Source of the DNA: Mesostigma viride
Lineage: Eukaryota; Streptophyta; Mesostigmatophyceae; Mesostigmatales; Mesostigmataceae
Direction: 5' to 3'
Length of the DNA: 64,000 bases
NCBI GenBank assembly: GCA_009746045.1
Contig: RPFO01000594.1
Location: forward strand, 648,449-712,448
Every line of letters begins with the position of its first letter. Position 1 is the first letter of the stretch. The notes beneath the pieces are model-generated. The model saw nothing but the letters and a program-made list of their open reading frames with translations. It made no database searches and was not told the DNA's origin. The translations under genes and the position numbers were made by a program. Positions 49,565 to 61,162 of the stretch are shown in pieces.

Positions 49565-51048
49565 CGTGGGATGATTAACACAAAAGGTCCTCTCGTGGCA
49601 GGGGGAAACTGGTCCCGTCTAGGGCAGTCCCGTGCAAAGTGACCTGGCTGGTTGCAGATAAAACAGTTACCCTGGGTGGGATCCAAGGCATTGAGCTCCC
49701 CCAGGAGGTCATCCAGCTGGTTCAGGGACTTCTTGATGGGTGGCACTGGCGTGGCCACAGGCTCCCACTTGACAGAAAAAGCAGGCACACGACAGAGGGT
49801 GAGCACATAAGACAACACCTTGTCCCATTGCCAGTCCACATAGTCGAACTGGGAGAAGTGCTTGTCCACATCCAGTCGCACGTGGGGAGCCATGCCATGC
49901 AGGAGTCTGTGCAGCGCCTCTGCGTCAGAGCATTGGGGAATCTTGGCTCTAAGGTTGGTGAATTGCTCCACGAACTGTGGCAGCGTCAAACCAGCCTGTG
50001 TACAGTTAGCCAGTGCGTCCCGATCCATGCGAAGCTGATCCTGGGGTAACAGAAACCGGCGAAAACCCAATAAGAGAGAGGGAAGGTCGGTACACGCACG
50101 TCCAGCCACAGAACGCAAGAACTCATCAAAACGGTCGCTGGCACTGTCACTCATCCGCTGCCTAACCATTCTCTTCTGGATGTCCATCGTGAGACGTTCC
50201 TCTGCCTTGGGCCCGTAGTTGGCGAAGTGAATAGCGAAGACATCCTGAAACTTGGTGGAGAAATGGTCGAAGCTGCGATGGGTAAGGTTGGTCAGCGATA
50301 GCTTGTCTACCGACTCCACCTTGGGGAAAGGAACAGTACGAGGATACAAAGACGTGAGCTCCATCACTGGGGCAGGTGGTGCATTCTGACTCCCCGGCAA
50401 TGTCGCAGCCACCGAGAACCGTGGAGGCTCATGCCCCTGTGCATCTGTCCCTTCATCAACAAAAGGAGCGTCAGCCGCATATACCCTTCGTATACCCAGT
50501 GTTGGAGACGGTTGATCCACGAAAACAGACTCTCCATCGCCCGCCTGCCCTTGCGACTCAAGTTGCTGCACACGCGCAATAGTCCTACCCACACTCTTCT
50601 CCAGCGCTTCCGCCACACTTCTAGCTCTCGCAGCTTCCTCACGTTCATGTTGTAATCGAATTTTCTCCGCTGTCAGCTCGTCAGCCGCTAGCCGAGTGCC
50701 GTCTCGCCCCGGCACCGTGTTGTAGCCAAAACGAATAGCCGAACCGTATTCGGGTGCTGGCGAACGCGTGTCCTCCACGTTGGAGAACCGTGGTCCACCT
50801 CTACCAGTGCCACGCAAGGAGGGCTCGCCTGGTTGCACACCGAGGGGCAAGATGGAGAACTTTGGGCCGACCGACAGCGAATATCTGCGGGAAGCAGACA
50901 TTAAGGTGGTATCTCCAAATAGTTGACGTCTGGGAGTAGATGATGAAGCCCTTTCATCACCGGTCGTCCGTTGAGCTGCTAAAGATGTGGTTGCATCTTC
51001 AACTCTCTTACTTGATAACGGTGGTTGTGTCTCCGGGTTACTCATCAC
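49565..51048 (-). pseudogene. Chromovirus B gag, 5' part (matrix/capsid and CCHC knuckle)
   Basis: From ATG at 51048 there is a Ser/Thr-rich N-terminus, then a charged coiled coil (EKIRLQHEREEAARARSVAE). The capsid region has FDHFSTKFQDVFAIHFANYG, RFDEFLRSVAGRACTDLP, GLTLPQFVEQFTNLRAKIPQ and LLHGMAPHVRLDVDKHF, and the zinc knuckle is CFICNQPGHFARDCPRR. It breaks after RGPFVLIIPR at the palindromic insertion. Confidence 0.9.
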
Positions 51049-51254
51049 TCCATGGGTCGCGCATGCCGGACTGGGGAAACGTTAGAGGCTTGTACGCTCA
51101 AAGCAGCTCTCAGAGCAAGACTGTCACATAAGGATGAGTCACACTCTAAAAACTGTCCGAACACACAGCATAACGTACCCTCTCTGGGTCAGGCAAGAAT
51201 TCCATTGTTAACCGTGAACTAATACTATCAAGACAACCAACACCGAGGTAGAAA

Positions 51255-51267
51255 CCTCCGATACCAA
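51255..51267 (-). other. Primer-binding site of chromovirus B
   Basis: Immediately inside the 5' LTR the minus strand reads ttggtatcggagg. It resembles the common initiator-tRNA-Met primer site (TGGTATCAGAGC) with mismatches. Confidence 0.7.
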
Positions 51268-51971
51268 TGTAACGACTAAAAATGTTGTGTTTGCAACAGC
51301 CTCAGTTTCAACATTGATGTGAAAAGATCTTTATACCTGGGTTGGAGTCGCGATAGATAACTTCACGTCCAGAGAAGCAATGAAGATGGATCTTCAACAG
51401 TTAAGGGAATGAGTCCCCACCCTTGTTAGACACAACAGACAATGTTATATCCAAGTCGACTATCTGTTGAAGTTATAGTTGACTTTTAGCGAGGGTTGTT
51501 TGATTGATGAAACAAGGAATCCCTTGAATTACACCATAGCTTTAGCTTTCTTACACGCACACGTTTCCAGCCGCCACAAACTGGATAAAAATCATCATGC
51601 ACGCAGGGTCGGCTCAGCCCTAACTCGGAAGGACCAATCAAAAGTGAGAATCACTCAAGATAAGATCTTAGCTTCCAAATCTTCAACACAACACAAAGCC
51701 AGCACATACAGAATCTCCATGACCTGGAACCAGATCCACCAGGTGCAACGGTATTAATGAGAATCTATGACTGACTGAACACAACCATGCAAAGTACCCT
51801 ACGTGGATCAGGCCACGACCAATGAGGGTAGAACAATAATATCTGCAGATCTCAGCAGGCACACTATCTATCAGACGTCGCAGCCTCCTAACTTCCCAAA
51901 TAATTGTCCTAAAGAACTCATAATCAGATAAATCAGTAGGAAAACTTTGGATGTAACATTTGGTTGTTACA
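51268..51971 (-). repeat. Chromovirus B 5' LTR (right end)
   Basis: A 704-bp direct copy of 40830-41533. The pol II promoter for gag-pol should lie here, reading leftward. Confidence 0.95.
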
Positions 51972-51976
51972 AGGTG

Positions 51977-54630
51977 GCACCCCAAAAACCTTAAAATTTG
52001 ACCCATGCTAATATCACTTGAAATTCATTTGCACAATGCTGAGTTATGATTGGGGGCACTAAATAACATCTCTAGTGAGTTGTCCATGCACTTGTTGGGG
52101 GTACTACCCCCATATATACGCCAATAATGCGCTATAAATAGCAAAAGACGCTAATTAGGGCTGGGTATGCCCCAGCCAATTCACTTATTTGTTGGCTACC
52201 AAAAATCAAGGTCATATAGTTCCCTGAGTTTGTAGCTTGCTGAGCTATTTACATCATGGAAATGGCAAAACCTTGAACAGTTATTAATTTTCCCGCAAAA
52301 CAGGTCATTTTTTACCGGACATTGGGAATAAACATGTCATAAACACTTCCGATAAGGCCACAAAATCAACAAAAATTCCGGCTAACAGGGGGACAGCGGT
52401 GTTCCAAGTCCCAGGTCATTCCGACAAGTCTAGCTCAAGTTATTGCGTCAGACGTGTTTTCAGAAAAATGCCCGCTAAAACAGAAAATGTCACTATATCA
52501 GCCCTTGTAAGCATCCTGCACAAGGCAGGCAGGGCAAAACCAATCCCCCTTGGGCTTCTTAGTCAACGGGGGGTCAGCGCAGCACCCATGCAGTCCTCCC
52601 TTGCACCCGAATGTGCTGCACAGCAGGAAAGGACACCGTCAATTTCATCGGGGGACGCACATGCAAGGCAAGGAATATCATCACATCATTCTCATCATCA
52701 CTACTACCTTCCCCATCGTCCTCCTGCCCCTCCCTTTGCATCACGTCGTGGCAGCCACCCTTAAAACAGGTCATTCCGACAAGTCTAGCTCAAGTAATAA
52801 GGTTATGCGTGCTAAAACCTGAACATAAGCTTAAGGGGGGTTTTCTTTGTATACATGGCCACTTAGGCATGATGTTTTCCATCCAAAAAGCCAGAAAGCA
52901 TGCCCCGCTCGATCACAAAACATAAGCAAACGGCTAGGCACCACATCTGCCCTCACCTGCCCTCGGCATGGCCAACCTTGCCAGCGCAAGCATAGCAACA
53001 CGATCGCTAGGCATATATGCCAAGAGAGCATACACTATACACTACCCAAGGTTACCTTGTAAACATAATGCCAAGAACTCAGCAAATCTATGATCAAAAG
53101 CACATATAATTAACTCTAGCACACTGATGACGACACATGCTCAAGGTTGGGGGTCACTGTGTCACGCACAGATGGGTTTCCTAGACGACCACTCACCACC
53201 TGACAAGGCGCTAAGGACCACTCAGAAAGCAAGTAAACACAATCACACTTTACATGCCATCAACATGGATCAAATCCATGCTGAATATGTTATGAAGTAC
53301 AAAGGGGTGGCCACGCACCTCATACTCCTTCACCGTCCCTCGAGCATGGCCAGCCTTATAAGTACGCGAATAGCAATTATGATGATGGCACTAACATGCA
53401 TTACCAGCATTCTCTATGTTTCTCCCAGGTTAGAGTGTAAGGGTTATGCCAACCAAGCTTACCAACACAGCAACAACTCCTTAACTGCCCTACCCGACAT
53501 GGGCAACAAACTGGAACTATGGAGGGCAAGGAACCAAGGAGATCATGGCATACAAAGCTTGCATGCAGTCAACCATGTCAACCATGGTTGGCTCAGCACA
53601 TTGCTGTCTTGTCACATCATCATAACAAGGAAAGCTCAAGTAAACCAATGATGGCAGCTATCTACATGCAGTCACACAAATGCAATATCTCCAACATGAT
53701 CGTCGATAAAAAAACTTCCTTCCCTGCACGATAAAGTGCAAAGAAACCAGTGGCGGCCGTTCAGCTTCTGACCGCTGTGATGCCGCTGCGAGGAAAGGGT
53801 GCGTCACTATCACACAACAAGAAGCGTCCATACGCACAACATCCTTGCCAGAACACGTGCTATGAAATCCCTTACGCCTTCCCTAGGATCTATCGGTTGA
53901 GACTGAAGCGGATTTGATCAAGACATCAACGAAAAGAAGCTAAAGCTGCCAGGTATTCGTCAACACGACGGCGAGCAACGGAGAGTTAACTGGCGGAAAC
54001 TGACCAAAACGAACGCAAAAAACTTCGAACGATGAGCTCTTCGAAGAAAGAACTGATAGTAGATAACAGTCGCCACAAATCTATACCTTGCCCTCGTAGA
54101 TCCCTCGCCCAGGCGCGCAACAACTGCCGTTCTTCCATGGAAGGTTCCGACATGCACTGCGCAGGCCTCAAGAAATACTTACCGAGAATGGCCGAAAATG
54201 TAGCAAAAAGCACCCGTTCGGTTTAGAATTCGATGCTACCGATATGAATGCATCCTTCACGGTCAAAAAGACCCCCAAAACAGAGAATTTACTGCCGCAA
54301 TCACGAATTCTATTTTATTCCGCGCGACCAAAAAATGCAGATTACCCCCCATGCCGACGGCAGTAAAAGAAAGCAGCGGTATTGTAAACCAGCCACTTGC
54401 CGCCGCAACCCAACATCATTAAATCATCGTCTTCAACATCCAAGCATTTTTTTTGCATTTCTCTAGCCCTACATTGCTAGTTTCGCCTAAACGCAGTCGC
54501 CATGGCCACTTCCGCAAGTGGTGCGCGCACGGAGCACCCACTTTTCACGGTACGGCCGGTGCCGCGAATTTTTTCGCGCGGAAAATATTCGGCGCGCCAC
54601 GTCCCCTTAACAGGGCTAGAGAGGAATGGG
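51977..54630. other. Non-coding, partly repetitive stretch right of chromovirus B
   Basis: A 30-bp direct repeat (aggtcattccgacaagtcta plus gctcaagt) lies at 52410-52440 and 52767-52797. The first 30 bp contain ttaaaatttgaccc, which also occurs near the left end of the 47828 insertion (47876-47889). No gene was recognised on either strand. It may be another insertion separating element A from the RT fragment at 54702. Confidence 0.5.
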
Positions 54631-54694
54631 TTTTTTTCGGGGAAATGGGTATATTTTATTAGCCAATTATGGACCAAAGAGGTGAGAGGGGAAA
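54631..54694 (-). mobile_element. Tiny polyadenylated retroposon, copy 1
   Basis: ttttttt, then cggggaaatgggtatatttt, then attagccaattatggaccaa, then agaggtgagaggggaaa is the reverse complement of the insertion at 59923-59990, ending at the same base. It lies just upstream of the copia RT fragment. No target duplication was found for this copy. Confidence 0.65.
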
Positions 54695-54701
54695 TGAGTA
54701 T

Positions 54702-55678
54702 CAGCGAATCCTAATGAAGGTGGGCACACACACGTGTGGCGGTGACAGGTGAAAGGCTAATAGGGCGCGTTATTAGACCAGGGAAGCCATTGGACCTGAG
54801 TGATGTCGCCATGAGGCATACTGGTGAATACCTGATTACGGCCCAGTAGATCATGAAAAAGCTGGAGCGGGCTGGGCTTGTCGTTATTGGGCCCTGGGTC
54901 CCACACCCTGTGTTGTTCCTGAGAGAGGAATGGGTTTGTCCTGATCCACGTAGTAAGTCCCAGGTACCACCTGTAATGACACCGATTGAGGCACTGCCAC
55001 AAGGGGCCAGAAAGCTCAGACTGAAGTTTGTCTGCAAGCATAAACCCCAGGCAGATGGGACACCTCCCATTTTTCATGCCAGACCTTGTGTCACGGAGTT
55101 CCGGGGCTCCACTGAGCTAACAGAGGCTGAACTGTATACCCCTGGTATTCAGCAGACGTCTCTTAAGGTCCTGTTGGCAACTTTCCTTCACCATCTGAAT
55201 GCTGGCAAGGACTACGTGTGTAAAGCCACTGACATTAAGCGTGCCTTCCTTAAAGGCAACCCTGACATAGCCCAAAAGGTGTGGAGGGGTCAAGTCTATG
55301 TGGTCAACACCCCCAAAGTCTGGTCTGGGGACATCAAGGAACCTCATCTAAGGCCTAACTTGGGGGTAGAAGGGCTTCAGTCAGCACCTAAAATTTTTAG
55401 GCTGTCTGCCCAAGAGGTCTTCCTGAAGCTGGGGGCCCAGTATGATGATATTGACCCTTGTTTCTTCACCATCCCTCATCCTGCTGGCATGATGATGTTT
55501 GTGTGGCATGGGGATGATCAGCTCATTACTGGTCCCAGGGCAGCTGACAGTGGAGGATTTCATTGCTCAAGTGTCTGCTAGCTTTGAATTAGGCAAGCAG
55601 CTGGAGCTGGGAAAAGATCCTGTCAAGTTCTGTGGCATCATTCTGAACCTGTTTAAGGAGCACTATACTTTTCGTCCG
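54702..55678 (+). pseudogene. Copia-type reverse transcriptase fragment
   Basis: The frame has a stop at 54848 and a shift near 55538. Readings: YLITAQ, then MKKLERAGLVVIGPWVPHPV, LRLKFVCKHKPQADGTPP, LKVLLATFLHHLNAG, VCKATDIKRAFLKGNPD (first catalytic Asp region), GLQSAPKIFRLSAQEVFLKL, MMMFVWHGDDQLITG (catalytic box with WHGDD in place of YVDD) and SFELGKQLELGKDPVKFCGI. The motif order is that of Ty1/copia RTs. RNase H is missing; the sequence is cut at 55678 where a 15-bp array starts. It may be the displaced 3' part of element A. Confidence 0.8.
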
Positions 55679-55679
55679 A

Positions 55680-55995
55680 GGGTGGTAAAAAGCATCCGAG
55701 GCGTAAATTACGAGGTGGTAATTTACCGTCAAGAATACTCTTACAGTTTAGATACTACGTCGTAATCTGTCTCGTAAGTTACGAATTAGATCCGAGATGA
55801 GATCCGACGAGTAATTTACGAGGTAGTAATTTACGAGGTAGTAATTTACGAGGTAGTAATTTACGAGGTAGTAATGTACGAGGTAGTAATGTACGAGGTA
55901 GTAATGTACGAGGTAGTAATTTACGAGGTAGTAAGGTACGAGGTAGTAATTTGCGAGGTAGTAATCTACGAGTTGGTAATTTACGATCCCGGTAC
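55680..55995. repeat. 15-bp array (tacgaggtagtaatt)
   Basis: About 12 regular copies of the 15-mer (55806-55990), preceded by diverged versions from 55680. Variants include aatgtac, aaggtac and aatctac. Confidence 0.93.
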
Positions 55996-56700
55996 TCGGT
56001 CCCGTAGGTTACGACGTCGTATGCTTCTCGCGTACACTACCGGTACTACAATCATGTCGCTATGTCGTTCTGAATTGCAGTACGCATGTCACTTATCAGA
56101 ATTTCACTTTGATTTCACTTATCATTTCGGTCAACCTAACCCCTAACACCCATTTACCCGGGGGAAAAAAATGAATGGCATTTGCAGCAAGGCTCATGCA
56201 AGACGAGTTCCTATTTCATAAAAAATTTCATTATTAAATGCAGGATTACATGTCATGCACAAAAATCCAACGCCTTCACAGAAAATAGCATATCAAGTCT
56301 TCTGACGACAATATCAAGTCAATATCAAATTCGTGGCTTCTCTTCGTGGCTTGAAATACTGTTTCCATGCGGTGCTTAGGACAGCTCCGGGGATGTCGGC
56401 ACCGCACAGAAGCTCCATCCGGGAGCAAGTGCGCCGGGGGAAGATGTTGTACATCCAGAGCTCGATATGTGCGGGAAGCCGTCGTGTTGGAAACCGAGGT
56501 GTCTGCACATAATTCCGCGCGCAGGCAGCTTGTGCCTTTACGGGGGAAGACCTGCGACACAAAAACCGTGTCCGGACAATGCAATACGGAGAAATGGCAA
56601 CGGCAGATGGAGTCGGCTAAGGCCGCTTGTAAGGAAAGTGATTTTTAATGCACGAATAAATGTATAATGCATGCTACATCGCCATCGCTTGGGCGGTGAA
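55996..56700. other. No gene recognised
   Basis: Unique DNA. Frames at 56276-56584 (-) and 56367-56648 (+) overlap on opposite strands and neither shows a known domain. Confidence 0.5.
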
Positions 56701-56707
56701 AAGACAA

Positions 56708-56935
56708 GGACCAACCACATGCCCCCACCTACCCTTCGTGCATCCCGCCCTTGACGAGGCACAACCATGTGCCCCCACCTACCCTTTGTGCGTCCCTCCC
56801 TTGACAAGAAACAAGCACGTGCACCTATCTAACCTTTGTGCATCCCTTCCTTGGCAAGGAACAAGCACACCCACCCACCTACTCCACATGCATCCCTCCC
56901 TTGACAAGGAACAAGCACGATCACCCAGCTACCCA
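56708..56935. repeat. 50-bp minisatellite, about 4.5 copies
   Basis: Diverged units containing caaggaacaagcacgtgcac, then ctacccttcgtgcatccc and tcccttga, are spaced about 50 bp. Confidence 0.85.
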
Positions 56936-57179
56936 CTAGCACGGCAGCAAGGCAGACCTTACAATGGCAAGTGATGTTTATCGGTAGAAACTGTTAGACA
57001 ACTAGCAAACGAGCCAGCCGGTGAAGAGCAAGGCACGCATGCAAGGAATTTGTCGTTGCCTATGTCTACGCTTGTGTTTGTCACTGCAGTTGAAATCTGC
57101 ATTTGCATCAGCAGGCCCGATCGAACCCCATGTCGCCACCCGCATTTCCACTTATACTTCACGGCCCCTTATTCTTCTC

Positions 57180-57565
57180 TTGTGCCTGCCTTTGCCCTAA
57201 CTGTTACCCTAGCATCTGCCCTTGCCCCTATCCTTTGATCCCCAGTGTTTGCCGTTGCCCTCATCCTTTCCCTAGTGCCTGCCCTTGTCTTCATCTTTTC
57301 CCTTGTGCCTGCCCTTGCCCTTGTCCGTTCCCTCGTGCTTGACTTGTCCTAATCTCTTTCCCTTGCGCCTGCCCTTGCCCTTATCCGCTTCCCTTGTGCC
57401 TGCCCCTGCCCTTGCCCTTGTCATTTCCCTTGAGCCTGCCCTTTTGGCAAGCACAAGTGCCTTTGTCCTTTCCTTGGCCTTGTGCTTGCTCTTCCAGTTT
57501 CCCTTTCCTTTGCTCGTGCGGTTGCCTTTGCTCTTACCCGGGTGCTTGCCCTTGCCGTTTGCAAG
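57180..57565. repeat. Imperfect cctgcccttgcccttgtc repeats
   Basis: A low-complexity pyrimidine-rich tract built from ttgccc and tgcct words with variable spacing. The minus-strand Lys/Gly-rich ORF across it is a by-product. Confidence 0.85.
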
Positions 57566-58290
57566 CTGCATTATTGTCTTAGCAAGCTAGCAAGTGCAAA
57601 CTGGCACTGAGCCAGAAATGCAAGCAAAGCAGCCAGTGTAAATAAGGATGGACGGGAACAGTAGAAAGCTAGGGGTGGCAACGGTGCTAGAGCTCATGGC
57701 AACAAGGTGGTCCCATTCTTGCTGCATTGGGTGCGTTGCGTGGGTGGGATATTGCGAGAGGGGGACATTCTTGCCTTGGTTGTGTTTTCACATGCACCCG
57801 GTGCTTGAATTTATGCGTGCAAGGGTGGCTGGTATCCCAACCAACAGCCTAAGAGGAAAAAGAGTGCTTAGAAAGCAAGAATGACTTAATGTTGGTAATA
57901 GCAGTGGCGGCGGCAGCAAAAACTGTTGTTATAGATGCAAGCTACAACACTGCGGATGGTTTCTCACACTAATGTGGATAATGATAATGCATGCCACTTA
58001 ACGGGACCATATAAACCACAACAAGAATAAATCGTGAGAGCAAAAGAAAGGGGAGTACAAAATGGCCGGCTTACCTAGCTACAGCAAAAAAATTGCATGA
58101 AAAACAAGATAACTCACCTTTGTCGCAGCAGTGACCATATCAGACAGCTCACAAAAACTTGTTGATCCTTGAAACTTCCTGCTTGAAGGCAGCCACCAAC
58201 GGTCTGGAGTTTTCACCCCAGTCCTTCTCAACAGCCAAGGAAAAGGGAAAGAGAGAGGAGGGGTGCGGGAGGGACAAGAGAGCGGGTGGT
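57566..58290. other. No gene recognised
   Basis: Unique DNA with short frames only. Confidence 0.5.
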
Positions 58291-58294
58291 GGGA

Positions 58295-58425
<131 letters not shown>

Positions 58426-58429
58426 GAGA

Positions 58430-59902
58430 AGTGCGGGTGGGGGTGGGAGAGGTGGGATGGAAGATTCACTACGTTAGCAGGCGACTAAACTGCTACAATG
58501 ACACAAAACCACGGAGCTAGGCCCTTCACTCCATCAGATCAGAGTGAAAACCCATGTTGAAACTGGGACAAATGCCATTAGAATGTTACTATGACCGTGG
58601 CTAGTAAACGTGAATTGACACCCAGGTTGTGACTTCAACGATTGGAGGCAACCTTGCCAAGTCTCCCAAATGCAGTCGGCTAGACAAGCTTCACAAAAAA
58701 CGCAGCAAACATGTTAACGTTGCTAATATTCCAACGACGCGCATCCGCAGTCCGGCTGCCAATGAAGTCTTCTTGGTCGCCAGCTGTGCACAGAGGAGTA
58801 ACCGCTAGAGACGCCAATTTGCGAACAACTCATTACAATTACAAAGCGCAGGAAGCAGATGGCTATGCATCAACAATTACTTCCGCTCGCCCTCGTATTT
58901 AGCCAGGTCTATCTGCCCAAACTGGGTAAATGTTTTGCGATCGGTGAAATTGGCCCTCTAGTGACTTACTTTCCCAGAAAGTGTCCATTCACACGACAAC
59001 CGACTCACGCTCACACGTCGTGAGGAGTTGCCGATAGGATAAAGAAGCCGAACGATGAATTGCTGTACATAAATGCCACGCTAACGGCGTCGTGAACTGA
59101 CTTCTTGCAATCACGATTTAAGTGCCCGGCCCAACAACAAATTGGCGACACACGACCCCGCAACTGGAAAAGAATTCTGGCCACATTGATATACATCGGT
59201 TTGATAAATTAAAACCTCGCATTCGGTTCTGGCTAGCCTCAAACGCATGCGCCTTGAAACCTTTATCCTCCTGGCGGCCACAGTTTCTCGGTTCTCTTGT
59301 TCCGTTGGTCGTGCCGCTAGCGTGCCAGCCGCTCCAGTCCCTAAAATTCAAATTCGTGTTGTTCGAGAAAACGTTGTCGGGTCGGCGACGGCACGATGCC
59401 GGGCCGGGCTGCATGGGCCATGGAGGGTGGTGATACACAACTACCGTACAGGTGATACCGTAGTGGTTACAATATATGTACGCGTAATTATGTACGAATC
59501 GACCTCGTACAGGCCCAAAAAAACCCTCTTCCGGGCCTCGTACACCTCAAAATTAGGTACCACCAGCGCAGCGCGGCGCAGACCTTAAAGCCTAGCTACC
59601 CGTGGCGCGGCGCCCGGAGGGAGTTTTCGCGCGCAAACTTCGTTTGATCTGCGTTGATATGTGGGTAGGTGCCTCGTTTCGTGGTGTGCTCCGTTGGTGT
59701 TCTCTCGTTAGGTTATGGATAGCTAGGTGGCTATGGGTGAGAAAAAGCAACGTACTCTGGACGGCTTGTGGGGTAAATTCCTGACCCCAGATGGCACTAC
59801 CACGTCCCTCCTTGGCTACTATCTAATGGCTACTACCTAGTACCTACATGCAGTTCAGTCAAACTGAACTGAACTACCTACTAGGTACTCGCGCACCCTT
59901 GA
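58430..59902. other. No gene recognised
   Basis: Unique DNA. A stretch at 59425-59495 (gatacacaactaccgtacag, then gtgataccgtagtggttaca, then atatatgtacgcgtaatta) is the single-copy relative of the 108-bp array. Its last 33 bp reappear inverted at 60078-60112. Confidence 0.55.
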
Positions 59903-60010
59903 ATATACCCTGACATTATACGTTTCCCCTCTCACCTCTTTGGTCCATAATTGGCTAATAAAATATACCCATTTCCCCGAAAAAAAAAAAATATACCCTG
60001 ACATTATACG
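59903..60010 (+). mobile_element. Tiny polyadenylated retroposon, copy 2, with 20-bp target duplication
   Basis: The 68-bp insert (59923-59990) is tttcccctctcacctctttg, gtccataattggctaataaa, atatacccatttccccg plus A11. The 20-bp sequence atataccctgacattatacg is perfectly duplicated at 59903-59922 and 59991-60010. Terminal A tract and long duplication are the marks of LINE-mediated retroposition. The body is only 57 nt and matches no RNA gene I recognise. Confidence 0.88.
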
Positions 60011-60087
60011 TACGTACAGTAAAAATAATTCCCAAAAGTTCTCGTACACGTAACAAAAATTCCTAAAAGTATTCGTACGATAATTAC

Positions 60088-60620
60088 GCGTACATATATT
60101 GTAACCACTACGGTACACAACTGCCGCCAGTACAACAGCGGGTCCCTGCGTACCTGCCGCGGGAAGGAGGGGGGTGATACACAAATACCGTACAAGTGAT
60201 ACACAAATACCGTACAAGTGATACACAATTGCAGCCAGGACAACAGCGGGTCGCTGCGTACCTTCCGTGGGAAGGAGGGGGGTGATACACAAATACCGTA
60301 CAAGTGATACACAAATACCGTACAAGTGATACACAATTGCAGCCAGGACAACAGCGGGTCGCTGCGTACCTTCCGTGGGAAGGAGGGGGGTGATACACAA
60401 ATACCGTACAAGTGATACACAAATACCGTACAAGTGATACACAATTGCAGCCAGGACAACAGCGGGTCGCTGCGTACCTGCCGTGGGAAGGAGGGGGGTG
60501 GTACACAAATACCGTACAAGTGATACACAAATACCGTACAAGTGATACACAATTGCAGCCAGGACAACAGCGGGTCGCTGCGTACCTGCCGTGGGAAGGA
60601 GGGGGGTGGTACACAAATAT
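60088..60620. repeat. 108-bp minisatellite, five copies
   Basis: Each unit contains two gatacacaaataccgtacaagt modules, then gatacacaattgcagccagg, acaacagcgggtcgctgcgt and accttccgtgggaaggaggg. Copies are 97-100% alike by eye. The 36-codon period keeps minus-strand frames open. Confidence 0.95.
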
Positions 60621-60819
60621 CCGACCTATATATTAGCAATAGCCGCCGCCTATCCAACAGGTCCTATTCATCACGAGCGTCAACGCCCCGTCATCGCCCC
60701 GTCATCGCCCCGTCATCGCCCGGCCGAGGGCCTTAACCTGTTAACTCTTTATTCGGAGTGATAGTCAACGACCTATACTACCAATAGCTGCCGCATATCA
60801 AACATGGGCTTATCATCAC

Positions 60820-60873
60820 GCCCGTCGAGGGCGATGACGGTGACGACCGTCACCGTCATCGCCCTCGACGGGC
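60820..60873. repeat. Perfect 26-bp inverted repeat (hairpin)
   Basis: The arm gcccgtcgagggcgatgacg plus gtgacg (60820-60845) is followed, after only ac, by its exact reverse complement (60848-60873). Confidence 0.95.
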
Positions 60874-61114
60874 CAACATCTAAACTCTTCTCTTAATCAA
60901 CAAATCTATATTACCAATAGCCGCCGCCTATCAAACAGATCCTATTCATCACGCGCGTCAACGCCCCGTCATCGCCCCGTCATCGCCCCGTGATCGCCAT
61001 GCCGAGCCAGCCGAGGGCCAACCTCTTAACTTTTTACATTTGTATTCGGAGTAGTAGTCAACGACCTATATTACCAATAGCCGCCGCATATCAAAAAGGT
61101 CGTATTCATGACGC

Positions 61115-61162
61115 CCGTCGAGGGCGATGACGGTGACGCCGTCACCGTCATCGCCCACGGGC
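61115..61162. repeat. Second hairpin, asymmetrical copy
   Basis: The core arms gggcgatgacggtgac (61122-61137) and gtcaccgtcatcgccc (61141-61156) are perfect. The outer part lost cga on one arm only. Confidence 0.9.

Larger units (their letters stand above)
40830..51971 (-). mobile_element. Ty3/gypsy chromovirus B, complete, 11.1 kb including a nested insertion
   Basis: Two 704-bp LTRs starting TG and ending CA flank gag, protease-RT-RNase H, integrase with chromodomain and an additional ORF, all on the minus strand. The target duplication AGGTG lies at 40825-40829 and 51972-51976. I saw a single base difference between the LTRs (gcgacagata or gcgatagata), indicating recent insertion. The copy still has at least two single-base frameshifts in pol and an insertion in gag. 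Confidence 0.95.

Noticed and set aside
54600-54935. Shared 16-mer agagaggaatgggttt at 54616 and 54921 as a target duplication
   Set aside because: Its second copy is 200 bp beyond the retroposon, within RT coding sequence, so it does not flank the insertion.
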